Assembly: GCA_020726505.1 (NCBI GenBank) | Contig: JAHLEZ010000004.1 | Coordinates: 2,170,001 to 2,234,000 of the forward strand | DNA: 64,000 bases | Direction of reading: 5' to 3' | Source of the DNA: Leptodontidium sp. MPI-SDFR-AT-0119 | Taxonomy: Eukaryota > Ascomycota > Leotiomycetes > Helotiales > Leptodontidiaceae | Part shown: positions 34,534 through 46,156 of the stretch, piece by piece | Layout of the letters: each line of letters starts with the position of its first letter | Numbering within the stretch: the first letter of the stretch is position 1 | Notes under the pieces: model-generated | Told to the model about the DNA's origin: nothing | The model's database searches: none | The model's input: only the letters and a program-made list of their open reading frames with translations | Position numbers and translations under genes: made by a program

Positions 34534-35745
34534 TCAAGCCTTCTTCGAGCTCTTCCGTCTCCCTTTCCAAGCTTTGAAACCTTCCTTCCCACTCTCCTTC
34601 GCATTCCCCCACGCCCGTCCGCCCCTCTCCTTAATCTGATGCTTTTCAGCCTCATCACCAATATCCTCCATTAAATCCCCACCAATACTCGTGCCATGGA
34701 CCCAGTCCAACAGTCCCCATGGGGCGAAGTTACCCCTGCCGTGGCCCTCGCTGTGGAGATCCTGCCGGCGAGCTATGCCGCCTAACATGATGCCTGGGAC
34801 GGTGGTGTAGCCGGATAGAGTAAGGGTTTCTTCGAAGGTGATGATGGAGAGGAGGAGGAAATAAGTAAGGAGGTGGGTACGGAAGATAATCGAGGGGAGG
34901 TAAGTGGGGAGGAAACGGAAGAGGATGTAGGATAACGGGTGGTCGTAGTGTGCTGTTAGTGAGTAGGGAGCTGTTACTGAGTGGAAGTAGGTTTTGTGGA
35001 GTTTGCTGATGTAGGATGCTGAGTCCGGATGGAGAATGAATCGGTGGATGTAATATTGGAGAACCTAGCACGTGTTAGAATTCCTTCACATGATACTGGC
35101 GCAACATTGAAGCCGCAAACAGGACTTTGCACATGAGAGAGAATTGCCGAAGCCGACAATATGCAGCTAGCCGAGCGGTTATATACGTACCTCGCGGAGA
35201 AGCAGTCCTCTTACAACATCCTTGAATATAGACCACGGCATCGGAAGTGTGGTGCTGACCTTCAACGCACTCCGAATACGCAGGACTTCCGTAAACAGCA
35301 ACTCGATCGCGGACTGTATCACAACCCCCAGACAGATATTAAACAGGCTCAATCCCAACACCTGCAAAACAGGAGGGGTTGAGCCGCCTCTCCTCTTCAC
35401 GCGAACGCCGCCTGTCCTTGTGGGAAGCGCAGCAGAACCCTGTGTCTTCATCCCAACTGCTAGACTCGGGATGATGGAGTCGAAGAGGAGGAATAAAAGC
35501 GATGGCACTAGGAAGAAGAGGGTGCGGATTGCGAGTGTGCCTACAACCTCGACCTTCAGGGGAGGCTGGCTGAGAACAAGTGTGCTCCATGTCTGCGCAT
35601 CGGTTAGCAAGGCTGTGCATGGCCCCTTGAAGTTTTCTGAATTGCAAACCATGTAGAAGAAGAGGATGTTGATAGATGTGCTGTAGGATGTGAGGGACGG
35701 CATGAGGAGATATCCCACGACGGGGAGAGAAAGTATGGCACCCAT
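34534..35745 (-). CDS. Sterol-desaturase/fatty-acid-hydroxylase family membrane protein
   Basis: Two exons (complement 35191-35745 and 34534-35064), 361 aa. Several hydrophobic segments occur (SINILFFYMVCN, TLFFLVPSLLFLLFDSIIPS, GLSLFNICLGVVIQSAIELL, LLTYFLLLSIITFEETL). Histidine clusters that would bind the di-iron centre lie in exon 2: HRFILH, then HKTYFHSV and HYDHP, and finally HSEGHGRGNFAPWGLLDWVHGTS near the C-terminus, matching the spacing and NFxxxxxLDxxHGT signature of the Erg25/Sur2/fatty-acid hydroxylase superfamily. It is presumably in the ER membrane. The exact lipid substrate is unknown. The C-terminus is Lys-rich (KGRRKSSKKA), compatible with an ER-retention-type basic tail. 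The exon junction LLLRE/VLQYYIHRF is phase-consistent. Confidence 0.85.
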
Positions 35746-37621
35746 GATTGTATTCAGTGGTTGGATTGTTCTGGGCAGTTGTTGGAAGATGGAAGAGCTC
35801 GAGGTTGAGGCTGTCTGCCGGTAAGTAGTGCACTGCAAGTTGCCAAGCGAAGTGAATGTTCAAAATATAATTGCGACAAAAATGAAGGAACTTGAGTTGT
35901 AAACCTAAAGTATATCGCGAGAACGAGGTATGAGAGCCCGGTAATTGATTGAGCTCTCATCACAAACCTTCGAGGCCGTCGCAAGATATGACCCTGCCAG
36001 TATGACGATGTCATTGCTGATCTGCCCCAAACAGGATTTCCTGCAGCGGGCTGAAGTGCAGGTAAGAAAGGCGTATCGGCCAAATGATCTTCCTGCCGAT
36101 CGGCCTCGCGTAAAATTTCCGCAAGTCTTTTCTTATTGTTGAGCCGAGCTATTCAGGGGTCAGGTTAGGCCTTCCTCGCTCATATCAGCCACGATATCAA
36201 AAGCACGCCCAACATAAAATGGAAATTATGCATTCGGGAGCTGAAGGTTAGTAGGGTGGGATTAAACCGCAGCTGCATGAATCACCAGCTTGAGTTTGGA
36301 CCGGAGTTTCTCTCTCCTGCGTGGTCCTGAAAAGAAGGATGAGTTCGTTTGCGTTTCAGAAAATCCTTTACACTCTGTTGTTCGGACTGTCTCCTGAAGG
36401 TTTCTTTCTCTAAGTCGAGCTGGGCTGGGTGGCTGGCCAGATGCCAGAAGCAAGAAAAAGAACAAGAGATAGATCCCTGAACCCCAAACCCAAAGAACCC
36501 TCACCCTCACCCTCCCCCGCACGTCCCTCCCGCCCGCATGTACCGAACACCAATCGAATAGGAGGTCAGATTAGAATTCCCCGGGATTGGATGTTCATCT
36601 GCTTGGCCCAGAGTGCAGCAAGCAAGGTACAAGGGCTGGCTGACGAAAGAGGAGAGGAGAGGAGAGGAGAGGGGAGCCGTCCCACGCCCGCTCTTAACTC
36701 ACAGACTCTGACAGAGAACAAACATGCACACCATTTTCTCTCCGTTCGTTCGTCACATTTATTTACTTCTTTCGGCCCAACTCAAACCCTCGGCTCGTTC
36801 TCTTTGTTCTATCATATTCGGCTGCTGTTCGTCCAGAATCTTCAGAACTCCGTGCCCAACACAGCATTGTAACTGACTGCTGTTACTTCCCCCCTCCAGC
36901 ACATCCAGACTCTGTCAACCATCTATCACTGTGCCTGATCAGTCCCACGGCTTTCCTTCTTTGGGTCCTTCTAAAGCCCTCTTTTTTTGGTTCCCGGCGG
37001 CCCCACCAGACTAATTGGTAGACCACATCCTCCTCCAGACCAGACAAACACCGTCGCGCGTGCTATTCAATCTGACAACCTCCTGCCTCTCTTTCGAGTT
37101 TACCATCTTCATTATTCTTGCCCAAAGGTTGCGCCTCACGGCTGTTTCTGTCACCATCCTGAGACAGATTCCCGTTCGTGGGAGCTGCAGGACACTTGCA
37201 TGGAGCGAGTCCGTGCCTCAGTCCCAGCCCAGTAGCGTGGACTTTCTTCCCCCCCTGGCTGCGCTGCTTCTCCTGAGATTCCGAGAACAACTTCTCCCGG
37301 CAACCTGCATCAACAACCACCAGCACCCAGCACCGCGAACGCTGTCAAGACTATCGCACAGTCTTCCCTCCTTACCCCAGGCCGACACCTGCATTCTCTC
37401 CCTCCAATGGCACTCTGCGCATAGCTGTAGTCAAACGTCCACCCAACGCGTCGAGTCGTCTGAAACATCTGGTTCTTGTCTGTCGTTTGGAAAAGCGTCA
37501 ATGCATCCACCAAGTTACTAGACCTCCCGGATTACACGCAAACTCACCACTGGTTCTCGGGATATTCGATTTGGCGCTCAGGTTCCCTTTCAGCCTAAGC
37601 AGCTAATAGTCTGGAGTCACC
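35746..37621. other. Divergent intergenic region and long leader of the alpha/beta-hydrolase gene
   Basis: No gene supported. The region between the hydroxylase-family gene (minus) and the alpha/beta-hydrolase gene (plus) includes C-rich tracts (36480-36540) and a GGAGA repeat. The 36.7-37.6 kb part is pyrimidine-rich and is probably promoter plus 5' UTR of the plus-strand gene. Confidence 0.5.
36649..36676. repeat. (GGAGA)n microsatellite
   Basis: About five GGAGA units in an intergenic region. Confidence 0.85.
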
Positions 37622-40371
37622 ATGGACGGTTTCTCCACCCCTCCGCCGATACCACATCGGACGCGGCAGCATGCACGGCGTAAATCACTTCAAGGCCCTT
37701 CTACCAGCTCCCAACGTGTGCATATACAGCCTGCCTCTCCAGAAGTCATCTCATCGTTGATTACGTCTCTCTCAATCATATCCTCGCCTGCCAATCAACT
37801 ATTCGACGGCCTATCGAACTCGTCGCCCGCTTCCCCAGCTTCAACAAACACTACACATCACACCTTTGGACATCTGGGACAGAATAATGGGGCGCGATCA
37901 TCGGGTGGAAGCTTTGGCATAGATTACGGAGCATACGAGCAGCCTTCCCTGGCAGAGTTGATCGCTCAAGAGTCCGAGGCGAACTTGGATGAGCTTGCGG
38001 CTCCGACTCCAGTCATAAGGACTGCCAAACCACCCTCGGGTTTCTCGCCTCTTACTGCGCCCAGATCCCCGGCAGATTCCAGTCCTCTCAAGTCGTTTCT
38101 GCGAGGCGGCTCGAGGCCCTCATCCAAAGGATCAATCGGGTCAAAGGATGAGACGAGTAGCATCGGGAATCTCTCCGTAGAGCCCGGCCAAGCACCAACT
38201 CACGAGTTGCGAAGGAAGTCATCGAGTGATAGTTGGGGAAAGAAACAGAGCCGCAATCAACGAGGTTTGATGTACATGAGTTCCAAGGAGCGCCTACGGG
38301 AGAGAGAGCAAGATAAGAAGAGAACGGGTAGTTTCACAGCGGGAAGTTCAAAGGGCCTTGGATTGGATCGTCTACCTATTCCCCAATTTGATTCGGATTC
38401 GTTCATGGCAGAGAATGCGATAGGTGAGGAGCCCGAGCAATCACCTACCAGAGGCAAAACAAGTCTAGAACTTGACGCAAGTCCAGCCCCTAGCACAGGT
38501 GGGGGAATCGGCTCGGGGAGATTTATACCTGCAAGAGACTCTTCACTGAGGAAGCCCGCTTCGGCGACGAAGAAACGAGCACAACGTTCGAACCGCCAGA
38601 GCGGAAAACAAAAGACGACCGAGGACGAGAATGATACTATCCATGAGCTAGACGAGGAACAACAGGATCGAAGACGAGAACGAAGCCGCCGAGACGCAAA
38701 GCCTTCTGAAGCTACATCAAAGATGATGGAACCACTGGACAATTTAGAAATGCCGAGACCTCCGAAGAACAAGCACCGGTCAGAGGGCTCCAAGGATCGC
38801 TTAAGTGTAGTGGAGGATGCTGAAGAAGGTGCTCCATCTCCAGCAGTGGCACAAAGAAAAGCCCGACCAAGCCCAGAGCGTCATCGTTCCTCGAGCCAGA
38901 AGAGACGATCTGGTAAAGAAACTCCTGAGCCTCAGGAACCTGGCCAAGTGAAGCGAAGTGGATCGCGACTGAAGCGATTATCCGCGCCGCTCAGCCCAAG
39001 AACAGATAGGAATAGCAATCAGTTCTCGAGAGTTGGTTCTCCGGAGCCTACCAAACCACAGATCCACGTGGATGATAGGCCAAACAGTGCTGATTCTATC
39101 GACGATGCCGTTGAGGCGTATCTATGCTCTCCGCGCCTGTCACAGAAGATCAGACACCCACAAACTGGCAGAACCATTTCATTCTCTGAAGTCGGCGATT
39201 CCGAAGGATTCGCAGTCTTTTGCTGTGTTGGTATGGGGTTGACCAGATACATTACAGCGTTCTATGATGAACTCGCTTTGACACTCAAGCTGCGATTGAT
39301 TACCCCAGATCGACCGGGCGTGGGAGACAGTGAGCCATATAATGATGGTACCGCAACACCCCTCAGCTGGCCAGGTAAGTTTCTTTGATTCGTCTCTGTA
39401 ACACGGACTAATATTTGGTAGATGATGTTTATGCAATCTGTCAGACACTGAAGATCACAAAGTTCTCAATTTTAGCCCACTCGGCTGGTGCCATCTATGC
39501 GCTCGCTACCGCGCTTCGTATGCCTCAACATATCCGCGGTCGTATTCATCTACTTGCGCCATGGATTCCCCCTTCCCAGATGAGCGTATTTGGAGCTCAA
39601 GTTGCCTCACCACCGGCAAACTCCTTGCCAACCTCCCAACGCATACTGCGTGCCCTCCCAACTCCTATTCTCAAGGCGGCCAATTCGAGTTTCATGAGTG
39701 CAACTAGCAGCTCTATAACCAGTAGTCTGCCGAAATCCAAGGGCCGCAAGCGCAAGTCTACTGGCCGTGACACTCCCGCGCCGTCCGGGAGGACTACCGT
39801 CACTCCTGGCTTAGACAAGGAGAATCATGGCAGAAACTCCACAATCTATCCCGATCCATCCGAGCCTGGTGCACTAGAACGAGCAGCCAAGGATTCTACA
39901 GATCCCAACAATGAAGCTGCAATCATAGCAGCCGCAGCAAACACGCTGGCAGACAAAGAACGTCAGATGACATATGACACGAGACTCACGCATGCAATTT
40001 GGGATCTAGCCACCTCTGGAGCCAACCCTGCAGTCGATCTCTTGGTCTGCTTGGAACGACGCCACACGATCGGATTCAGATATGTTGACATCACTCGTGC
40101 GGTTGTCATTCATCATGGTAGTAAAGATACTAGAGTCCCAGTTGAAAATGTTAGGTGGCTTGGCAAAACTATGAAGAAGTGTGAAGTCCGGGTACTGGAA
40201 GGAGAAGGGCATGGGCTCATGGCTTCTGCTGCAGTTATGGGAGGTGTCTTGATGGAGATTGCTCGCGAATGGGATGATTGGATGAAGGTGACTGGAAATG
40301 CAGCTAATGGGAAGAACGAGAGCGGGAGAAGGACCTTGAGAGAGCGAGCAAGTGTCGGGGGCTTTAGATAA
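37622..40371 (+). CDS. Alpha/beta-hydrolase-fold protein with long disordered N-terminus
   Basis: Two exons, 37622-39374 and 39422-40371 (47-nt intron), 900 aa. The first ~500 residues are low complexity: Ser/Pro-rich, then many basic/acidic patches (RRRERSRRDAKPSE, SSSQKRRSGKE), probably disordered and phosphorylatable. The hydrolase fold follows: AVFCCVGMGLTRYITAF, LITPDRPGVGDSEPYNDGT, the splice junction LSWPDDVYAICQTL, and the nucleophile elbow LAHSAGA with Ser about 605. Late in the protein come VVIHHGSKDTRVP (candidate acid Asp about 820) and LEGEGHGLM (candidate His about 848). A Ser/Lys-rich insertion (about 660-725) sits in the cap position. The triad appears complete, so hydrolase or lipase activity is possible; the substrate is unknown. 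The second half could not be read without the intron, whose donor GTAAGT and acceptor TAG are clear. Confidence 0.85.
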
Positions 40372-40885
40372 TCACGCGGAGTGTACGATGAGTTGTATTG
40401 TACGATCGATGGGAGGAGCGTGCTTTGAGCTTTGGCGTTGATGGGGTTGGAAGGCTTGTCAAGTCTGTGGAGGTGTACTATGATGAGATTCAAGACCGTG
40501 GGCTTAGACCCGTACGATGTATAGCATTGCTCATGATACTAATACATAATAAATTTGCTTCCTACAAAGACTTTGGTTCCGGTCGATGTTTGCAACTATT
40601 TTCAGCTTGGTAACTGGGCTGGAGTGATGGAAGTCAAGTCGACTACTTGCTCACTTACTTAACCTCCTACATTCCACCCATCATGCATGAAGTAATCCCG
40701 AGAAATTGGCAATAAATCCACCCATTCTTCCACCCACCCACCAGTTCATGCTTCCAGCCACTCCTGCTCCAATTATTCCCCGACTATTGCTCCTGATGTA
40801 TCACATTGACAACCCCTCAGATGACGAACACTCTGTGGCTGTTCTCACATCCGTTTCCCATGAAACACTAAACGCGCTGTCGGGT

Positions 40886-40930
40886 CAGGCTGGGCTGGGC
40901 TGGCTGGGCTGGGCTGGCTGGGCTGGCTGG
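40886..40930. repeat. GGCTGG/GGCTG tandem repeat
   Basis: A 45-bp run of alternating GGCTGGGCT and GGCT units in an intergenic region. Confidence 0.85.
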
Positions 40931-41741
40931 TAAGGCACAGACATTAAAACATCCCGTCGATCGAAGCTTAGTGGAAGGTTGTTTTGTCTCATCGCCAGAT
41001 CTCCGTATGGCTTGGCCCATGGAAAGAAAGATACGAAGCCAGATACTTAAACGATACAGGTACAGTACTGTACGGGTAAAGAAGGACTAGTCGTTTATGT
41101 CCCCCTCATGCATGTCGTCTCCACCCTAACTTCTTTGACTCGGGTCAGGGGGGTGGATTCGCATCCCACTATCGATTTTCCCTGGGCTTTGCTTTAACCT
41201 CCTTGGGATTTATGAGTGGATGCGCCTTGCGACGCCGCGTCGCCGCGCCGCGCCCGCCTAGATGGATGCAGCGGATGCGGATATGGATGCGCGTGGCCTT
41301 AATTCTTGAGCCTAGATTTGGTTAGGTACAAGGTACGACGGTGCGAGCAAGTGCCAAATACTCTCCGCATTTCATAAGCTCTCTCTAACTTCGTGACCTC
41401 TCGCCCTCTCCTCTCGCAAACAAACTCCTGTTCGAAACATCCAAACGAAATATACTTTTACCTTGCTCTTACTACCTACCCCTTCGCATGAGATGTGTGT
41501 TGATACCTAACTCTGATATCTCTGTTTTACTTCGTCATACCTTCGTGCAGTTATTTGATCAACTACCTCGGTTCTCCCTGGAGGGAGAGGCATTCTCTCA
41601 ACACGAGACTCTTACTCGTTCCTGCTTTCGAGCTGATCTTGGCACCCTTTCTTTCTCTCGACCATCTCACCCAGGATACAGAGCTACTCATCCCAGAGAG
41701 CTCGGACACGTCGATCTAGATGTCCCGATATCATCAGAGCC

Positions 41742-41803
41742 GTGAGTACTTATTTTATATTTTCCACATCTCACCCCGCTGTCAATCAATCAATCAATTG
41801 CAG
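41742..41803 (+). other. Candidate 5' UTR intron upstream of the glutaredoxin gene
   Basis: GTGAGTACTT at 41742 and TTGCAG ending at 41803 define a 62-nt interval with typical fungal size and a pyrimidine-rich interior. No reading frame continues across it into the glutaredoxin ATG at 42065, so it would be a leader intron. RNA evidence is needed to distinguish it from chance. Confidence 0.3.
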
Positions 41804-42064
41804 CGATCCATCCACAAGCCTCCCGTCGTGGCGACAATTAGTTAGCGCATGGAATTCAAGGGGGCTGCCTCACCACACCTAACCTCGCCTCGAACTCCAG
41901 AGCGACATGAGCTACAATCTGATGCGGGAATTGAACTTGGCCCCGGATTCTATTACCATCTTCATTATTTTTAAGCCTCAATATCCTTCGCTTCACAAAC
42001 TAACAGTCCTCGCTCTCCAGCAATCAACACCACGCCCATCTTCTCGCGGCGCTCCTCATCCACC

Positions 42065-43024
42065 ATGCCCTCCATGCGCCGCATTAAAGTCCTCGGCCTC
42101 CTCATCGTCATAGCCATCGTCGCCCTCCTCCTATACAGCAAATCCGGACAAAGCGAACTAGAAGCCAGCCAAACTGGGGATTTCTTCTACAAGACCAAGA
42201 GCGCGCTGGAGCGAACACCCGTCGGGGGCGGGGCATCGACAGCAGGGAAGGGGAAAGTGGTCGGGACGAGCAGCGAGGAGGACAAGGAGGCTTCGAGGGC
42301 GCGCTTGAAGGAGGCTGCGCAGGTCGCGAAAGATAACGCGAATCTGAAAGCACCAAAACCGGATCCGCCTAGTAAGGTCGTCGGCATTGGGAGTGCGGCA
42401 GAGGGAGCGGAGAAGAGCGTTGCGGGGAGGAAGAAGTTTAATGCTGGGGGGAGCGAGGCGCAGGAACCGATTAGGGAGGAGGAGGAGAGTGAGGAGGATC
42501 AGGATGTTAAGGCGGAGTTTAATAGTATTTTGAAGAAGGCGCCGAGTGAGTATTTCCCTCCCCCTATTTTTCAATCCCAGATTTTGGAATGGGTAGATCG
42601 ACTTGGACTTGGACTTGGAAATGTGCTAACATATCACCTAGTAATCATCTTCTCGAAATCCTACTGTCCACACTCCGCACGCGCCAAAGGTATTCTCCTC
42701 GAGAAATACCTAATCGATCCCAAACCCTACGTCGTAGAACTCGACCAGCACAAACTCGGCCCGCAATTGCAAGCGAAACTCGCAGATCTGACGGGCAGGA
42801 AAACAGTGCCGAATGTGCTTATCAACGGTGTCTCGATAGGGGGCGGTGATGATGTGGCGGAGTTGGATTCCACGAGGGCACTCGTTGATAAGGTTAGGGA
42901 TTTGGGTGGGAAGAGGATGCTGGAGGTTAAATTGAGGCCGATTGAGGAGGTAAAGGAGACTGTGAAGGAGAAAGAGAAGGTTGTTGAGGAGGAGAAGGAG
43001 GAAGGGCATGGATTGAGAAGATAG
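42065..43024 (+). CDS. Membrane-anchored monothiol glutaredoxin (Grx6/Grx7-like)
   Basis: Two exons, 42065-42545 and 42642-43024, 287 aa. The N-terminus has a signal-anchor (VLGLLIVIAIVALLLYS, about 9-25), then a charged, disordered stem (about 30-155) and a C-terminal glutaredoxin domain. The junction gives APIIIFSKSYCPHSARAKGI with the active site C169-P-H-S172, a CxxS monothiol-type motif. The glutathione-site segments LADLTGRKTVPNVLINGVSIGG (TVPNVFI-like) and GGDDVAEL are present. Yeast Grx6/7 are ER/Golgi type II proteins with the same layout, so a luminal redox or glutathione role is inferred. The Glu/Lys-rich tail after the domain is an extension. The 96-nt intron is a multiple of three and has no stop, so intron retention would insert 32 residues right before the active-site strand. 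Confidence 0.9.
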   Translation: MPSMRRIKVLGLLIVIAIVALLLYSKSGQSELEASQTGDFFYKTKSALERTPVGGGASTAGKGKVVGTSSEEDKEASRARLKEAAQVAKDNANLKAPKPDPPSKVVGIGSAAEGAEKSVAGRKKFNAGGSEAQEPIREEEESEEDQDVKAEFNSILKKAPSEYFPPPIFQSQILEWVDRLGLGLGNVLTYHLVIIFSKSYCPHSARAKGILLEKYLIDPKPYVVELDQHKLGPQLQAKLADLTGRKTVPNVLINGVSIGGGDDVAELDSTRALVDKVRDLGGKRMLEVKLRPIEEVKETVKEKEKVVEEEKEEGHGLRR

Positions 43025-44310
43025 TTGTACCTTTTGTGTGCGGATTGAGGAGACTCTGGTAAAAACCAGACATAGCATTTTCCGGCGCTGGGGAATTCGG
43101 GATGGGATCGGATGGGGAACCATGCACTGCGACGGCGTTAGAATTCGGGTTTGCGTTTGGGTTGGAATTTGAGGTTGTTTTTTCACTCGTCAGTCGATAG
43201 GTCACCGTGCCTAGGAAGGGATGCCTTCCACAGCTTATACCACGAAGTTGGGTCACCAGCGATTCTCTTAGTTATTAATTCATTGAAACTTCCAAGCGGC
43301 CCCTTTACTTTGGCGAGTGAAGAAGCTTTCTCGGCAAGTGCTTGATGGTCGGAAAGAAGGAAAGAAAAAAGCACATCCGTTGAATGTGTCCTCTCCTCTT
43401 TTTCAAGAGGTTTCGAAGAGCTTGTGGAGATATGGCTTGTCAGTTTGAAAGAACTGTTCCAATCGTTACAACCTTTGCATCTCCACAGGGAGATTCGGCA
43501 TTCATCTGTCTATTGCAATTTCCACTACATCAAGAGCTCCTGTCGTCTTCAACTACTCCGTCCCTTTATTTCGTTGTAGGACGAACACACAATTAGTCTC
43601 CGCATGCCGGTACCGTAAACCTTGAATCGGTCTCAACTACCATCACATCAACCAATCATCGAATCATCCAAACTTTCCCATTATTATTATCCTCTTTAGA
43701 ATAGCGGACTTTTCTTCAATGCAAAAAGTCATCAACGTCATCAAGATCTCCCAACTCACGTTTCGCCAAGATCCCGCTGACTGCTTTACCGAAATGGGTT
43801 AAGCGACCACTCTTCTCTTCCAGCAGCTCAGAGAAATGAGATCATAAGCTTAATTTTTGTTCGTTGCCGGCTTGGGAAAGCTTACTGTTGATCTTTACTG
43901 TATGGATGGACTTTTGGTTGTCCAGAGTCTGCCTCTGCGAGTCCGAAGGCCGAGAAGCGGCTCTTTTCTTTTGGTTGGTGGTGGTTGGTTGGTGGGTTGG
44001 TTGATGTGATGTGATGTGATATCGTCATGTCTTGATGTGTTTTTGGGCTGGGACCGAGCTCGATGTTTTATCGGTGAGTTGCATGGCGATCGATCGATCT
44101 GGAGTATGTATGGACTTATACATCTACCTAGGCTTATATAAGTCTGTGAGGTTTGATATATATTCTATGCTCTGCAGCCTCTGCAGCCTCTGCTCTCACC
44201 GAGATTTGGAGTTTTATCTATTTTCACTTTTCGAATCTCTCTCTCCTCTTTTCCTTTTAGTCTTGTCCTTACTTCTTACCCCCTGCCACACCCATCTAGA
44301 GGTAGACAAG
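43025..44310. other. Intergenic; promoter of the MFS gene
   Basis: No gene supported. A TTGG/GGTTGGT repeat followed by a TGTGA repeat lies at 43971-44020. An open frame from 44032 runs in frame into the transporter, but its first 93 codons (MMCFWAGTELDVL...) look non-coding and are better read as 5' leader. Confidence 0.5.
43971..44020. repeat. GGTTGGT / TGTGA simple repeats
   Basis: Imperfect GGTTGGT units followed by about four GATGT units, just upstream of the MFS transporter. Confidence 0.8.
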
Positions 44311-46156
44311 ATGACAGAACTCGTGCGAGATACGGCGTTTGGTCATGCCCTCCACCTTATTACGAGAGGCAAGGTTATGACTTTCGAAGAGGAGCGTGAT
44401 CCGTCAATTTGGAAACGTTATGTTGATAAGGAGAAGAGCGGGAGGATGGCGCATCATGGTCATACTGGAGAGGAAGAGAAAGAGACTAAGAAGGGAGATG
44501 ATACTGAGAGTCCTGACCGACGTACAAGAAATGGGGATGGGGACAATGGAAACACAGCAGGTCAGAACCAGAACGGTGGCGTCCTGGATCGCAATACGAG
44601 GAGGAGCTCTGAGACGAGACTTGGGAGTGTGGATGATGGACAACAGAGAAATGCAGTCAGCGGTGTACCTGTTGATCCAGAGAAAGGAAGAGATGTTTCG
44701 GTCGTTACCTGGTATGGGGATAATGATCCAGAGGCATGTCCATCTCACCTGCTGCACAATGGAATACTGACTAAAAGTGTTATAGAATCCTCTGAACTGG
44801 TCAACTCCAAAGAAGTTCTTCGTGACGGGCATGATATGTCTCTTGACATTTTCGGTCTACATCGGATCCGCTATATATTCCGCAGGAACCCAGGAAATTA
44901 CAATGGTCTTTGGTGTCAGTCAAGTCGCGGCAACTCTGGGTCTCACTCTCTTCGTCGCGGGTTACGGACTGGGTCCTATGATCTTCGCGCCTATGTCTGA
45001 GATTCCTCAGATCGGACGAAATCCAATCTATATCGGTACCTTGGTTGTCTTCGTCTTCTTCCAATTCGGTGTTATTTACGCAAAGAACTTTGGTATGCTC
45101 CTCGCTTTCCGGTTCTTGACTGGCTTCTTTGGCTCGCCTGTTCTAGCCACTGGAGGTGCCTCTCTGGCAGACATGTACAGACCAGCGAAGAGAGCATATG
45201 CCATCGGAATCTGGGGATTGGCTGCAATCTGCGGTCCTGTCTTGGGGCCACTCGTCGGTGGATTCGCTTCTCAGCATAAAGGCTGGCAATGGCCGATCTG
45301 GGAACTTTTGTGGCTGTCTGGATTCGCCCTTATCGTTTTGATCGTTTGTCTTCCAGAGACGAGTTCTGCAAATATCCTCTACCGACGCAGTCGTCGCCTT
45401 CGCAAACTCACCGGCCGGACAGACCTCAAACGCAAGCCCGAGATTGCAGGTGAGCAAATGACCATCAAGGACATCGCCATGATGACACTCATCCGTCCAT
45501 TCTCCCTTACCTTCACCGAACCTATTCTTTTCCTCCTAAACCTCTACATCGCACTCATCTACGGCCTCCTCTACATCTGGTTCGAGTCCTTCGTCATTGT
45601 CTTCATCGACATCTACGGCTTCAATCTCGGTCTAGAAGGTCTCTCATTCGTCGGTATTCTCGTCGGTGGATTTGTTGTCATCGGCCCCTTCTTCGCCTAC
45701 CTCTACTTTTTCCAAGAACCACAGTTCAACGAGAACGGCGAACTGAAACCCGAGAAACGCCTCCCTCCCGCTTTCGTAGGCGCTTTCTGTATCCCTATCT
45801 GCCTCTTCTGGTTCGGATGGACAGCGAACAAGTCCGTCCACTGGATCGTCCCCATCATCGGCTCATCCTTTTTCACCATCGGAGCGTTCTGTCTCTTCAA
45901 CTCCGTGCTCAACTATCTCGGTGATGCATACCCAGAATACGCAGCGTCCGTGTTAGCCGGCAACGATTTCTTCAGATCGAGTTTCGGGGCGGGGTTCCCG
46001 CTGTTTGCAACTGCTATGTATAAGAAGTTGGGTGTGGGTGGTGCGAGTTCGCTGCTGGGTGGATTGTCGATTGTCTTTATTCCGATCCCATTTGTTCTGT
46101 ATAAATACGGAGAGAGGATTCGCAAAGCGAGTAAGAGAGCGAGACATGATTTGTAG
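44311..46156 (+). CDS. MFS transporter, DHA1 drug:H+ antiporter-like
   Basis: Two exons, 44311-44733 and 44786-46156, 597 aa. A hydrophilic N-terminus of about 150 residues ends in WYGDNDPE, and exon 2 continues NPLNWSTPKKFFV, the conserved entry to TM1 in fungal DHA1 transporters. About twelve membrane helices follow (for example ATLGLTLFVAGYGLGPMIFA, FRFLTGFFGSPVLATGGASLAD). The motif-A region reads SEIPQIGRNPIYI, motif C resembles GLAAICGPVLGPLVGGF, and the central loop is KRKPEIAGEQMTIKDIAM. It would be a plasma-membrane proton antiporter for toxicants, polyamines or metabolites; the substrate is unknown. The intron (44734-44785, 52 nt) begins with GC instead of GT (GAG/GCATGT). This is the only donor that preserves the DPENPLNW motif, and CTGAC serves as a branch site. 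I chose ATG 44311 over the upstream in-frame 44032. Confidence 0.92.

Larger units (their letters stand above)
40372..42064. other. Intergenic; likely promoter and spliced leader of the glutaredoxin gene
   Basis: No gene supported. It contains the GGCTG repeat at 40886-40930, a CG-rich patch at 41228-41260 and pyrimidine-rich stretches from 41.4 kb. A candidate 5' UTR intron (41742-41803) is listed separately. Confidence 0.5.

Noticed and set aside
35339..35863. 174-codon minus frame
   Set aside because: Out-of-frame shadow of the hydroxylase-family first exon, which has strong hydrophobic periodicity in its own frame.
41488..41745. 85-codon frame upstream of the glutaredoxin gene
   Set aside because: No motif and it cannot be joined in frame to the glutaredoxin; more likely 5' leader sequence.
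44032..44310. Upstream in-frame extension of the MFS transporter
   Set aside because: The added 93 residues include repeated LCSLCS-type residues from simple sequence and have no counterpart in transporters of this family; ATG 44311 opens a normal N-terminus.
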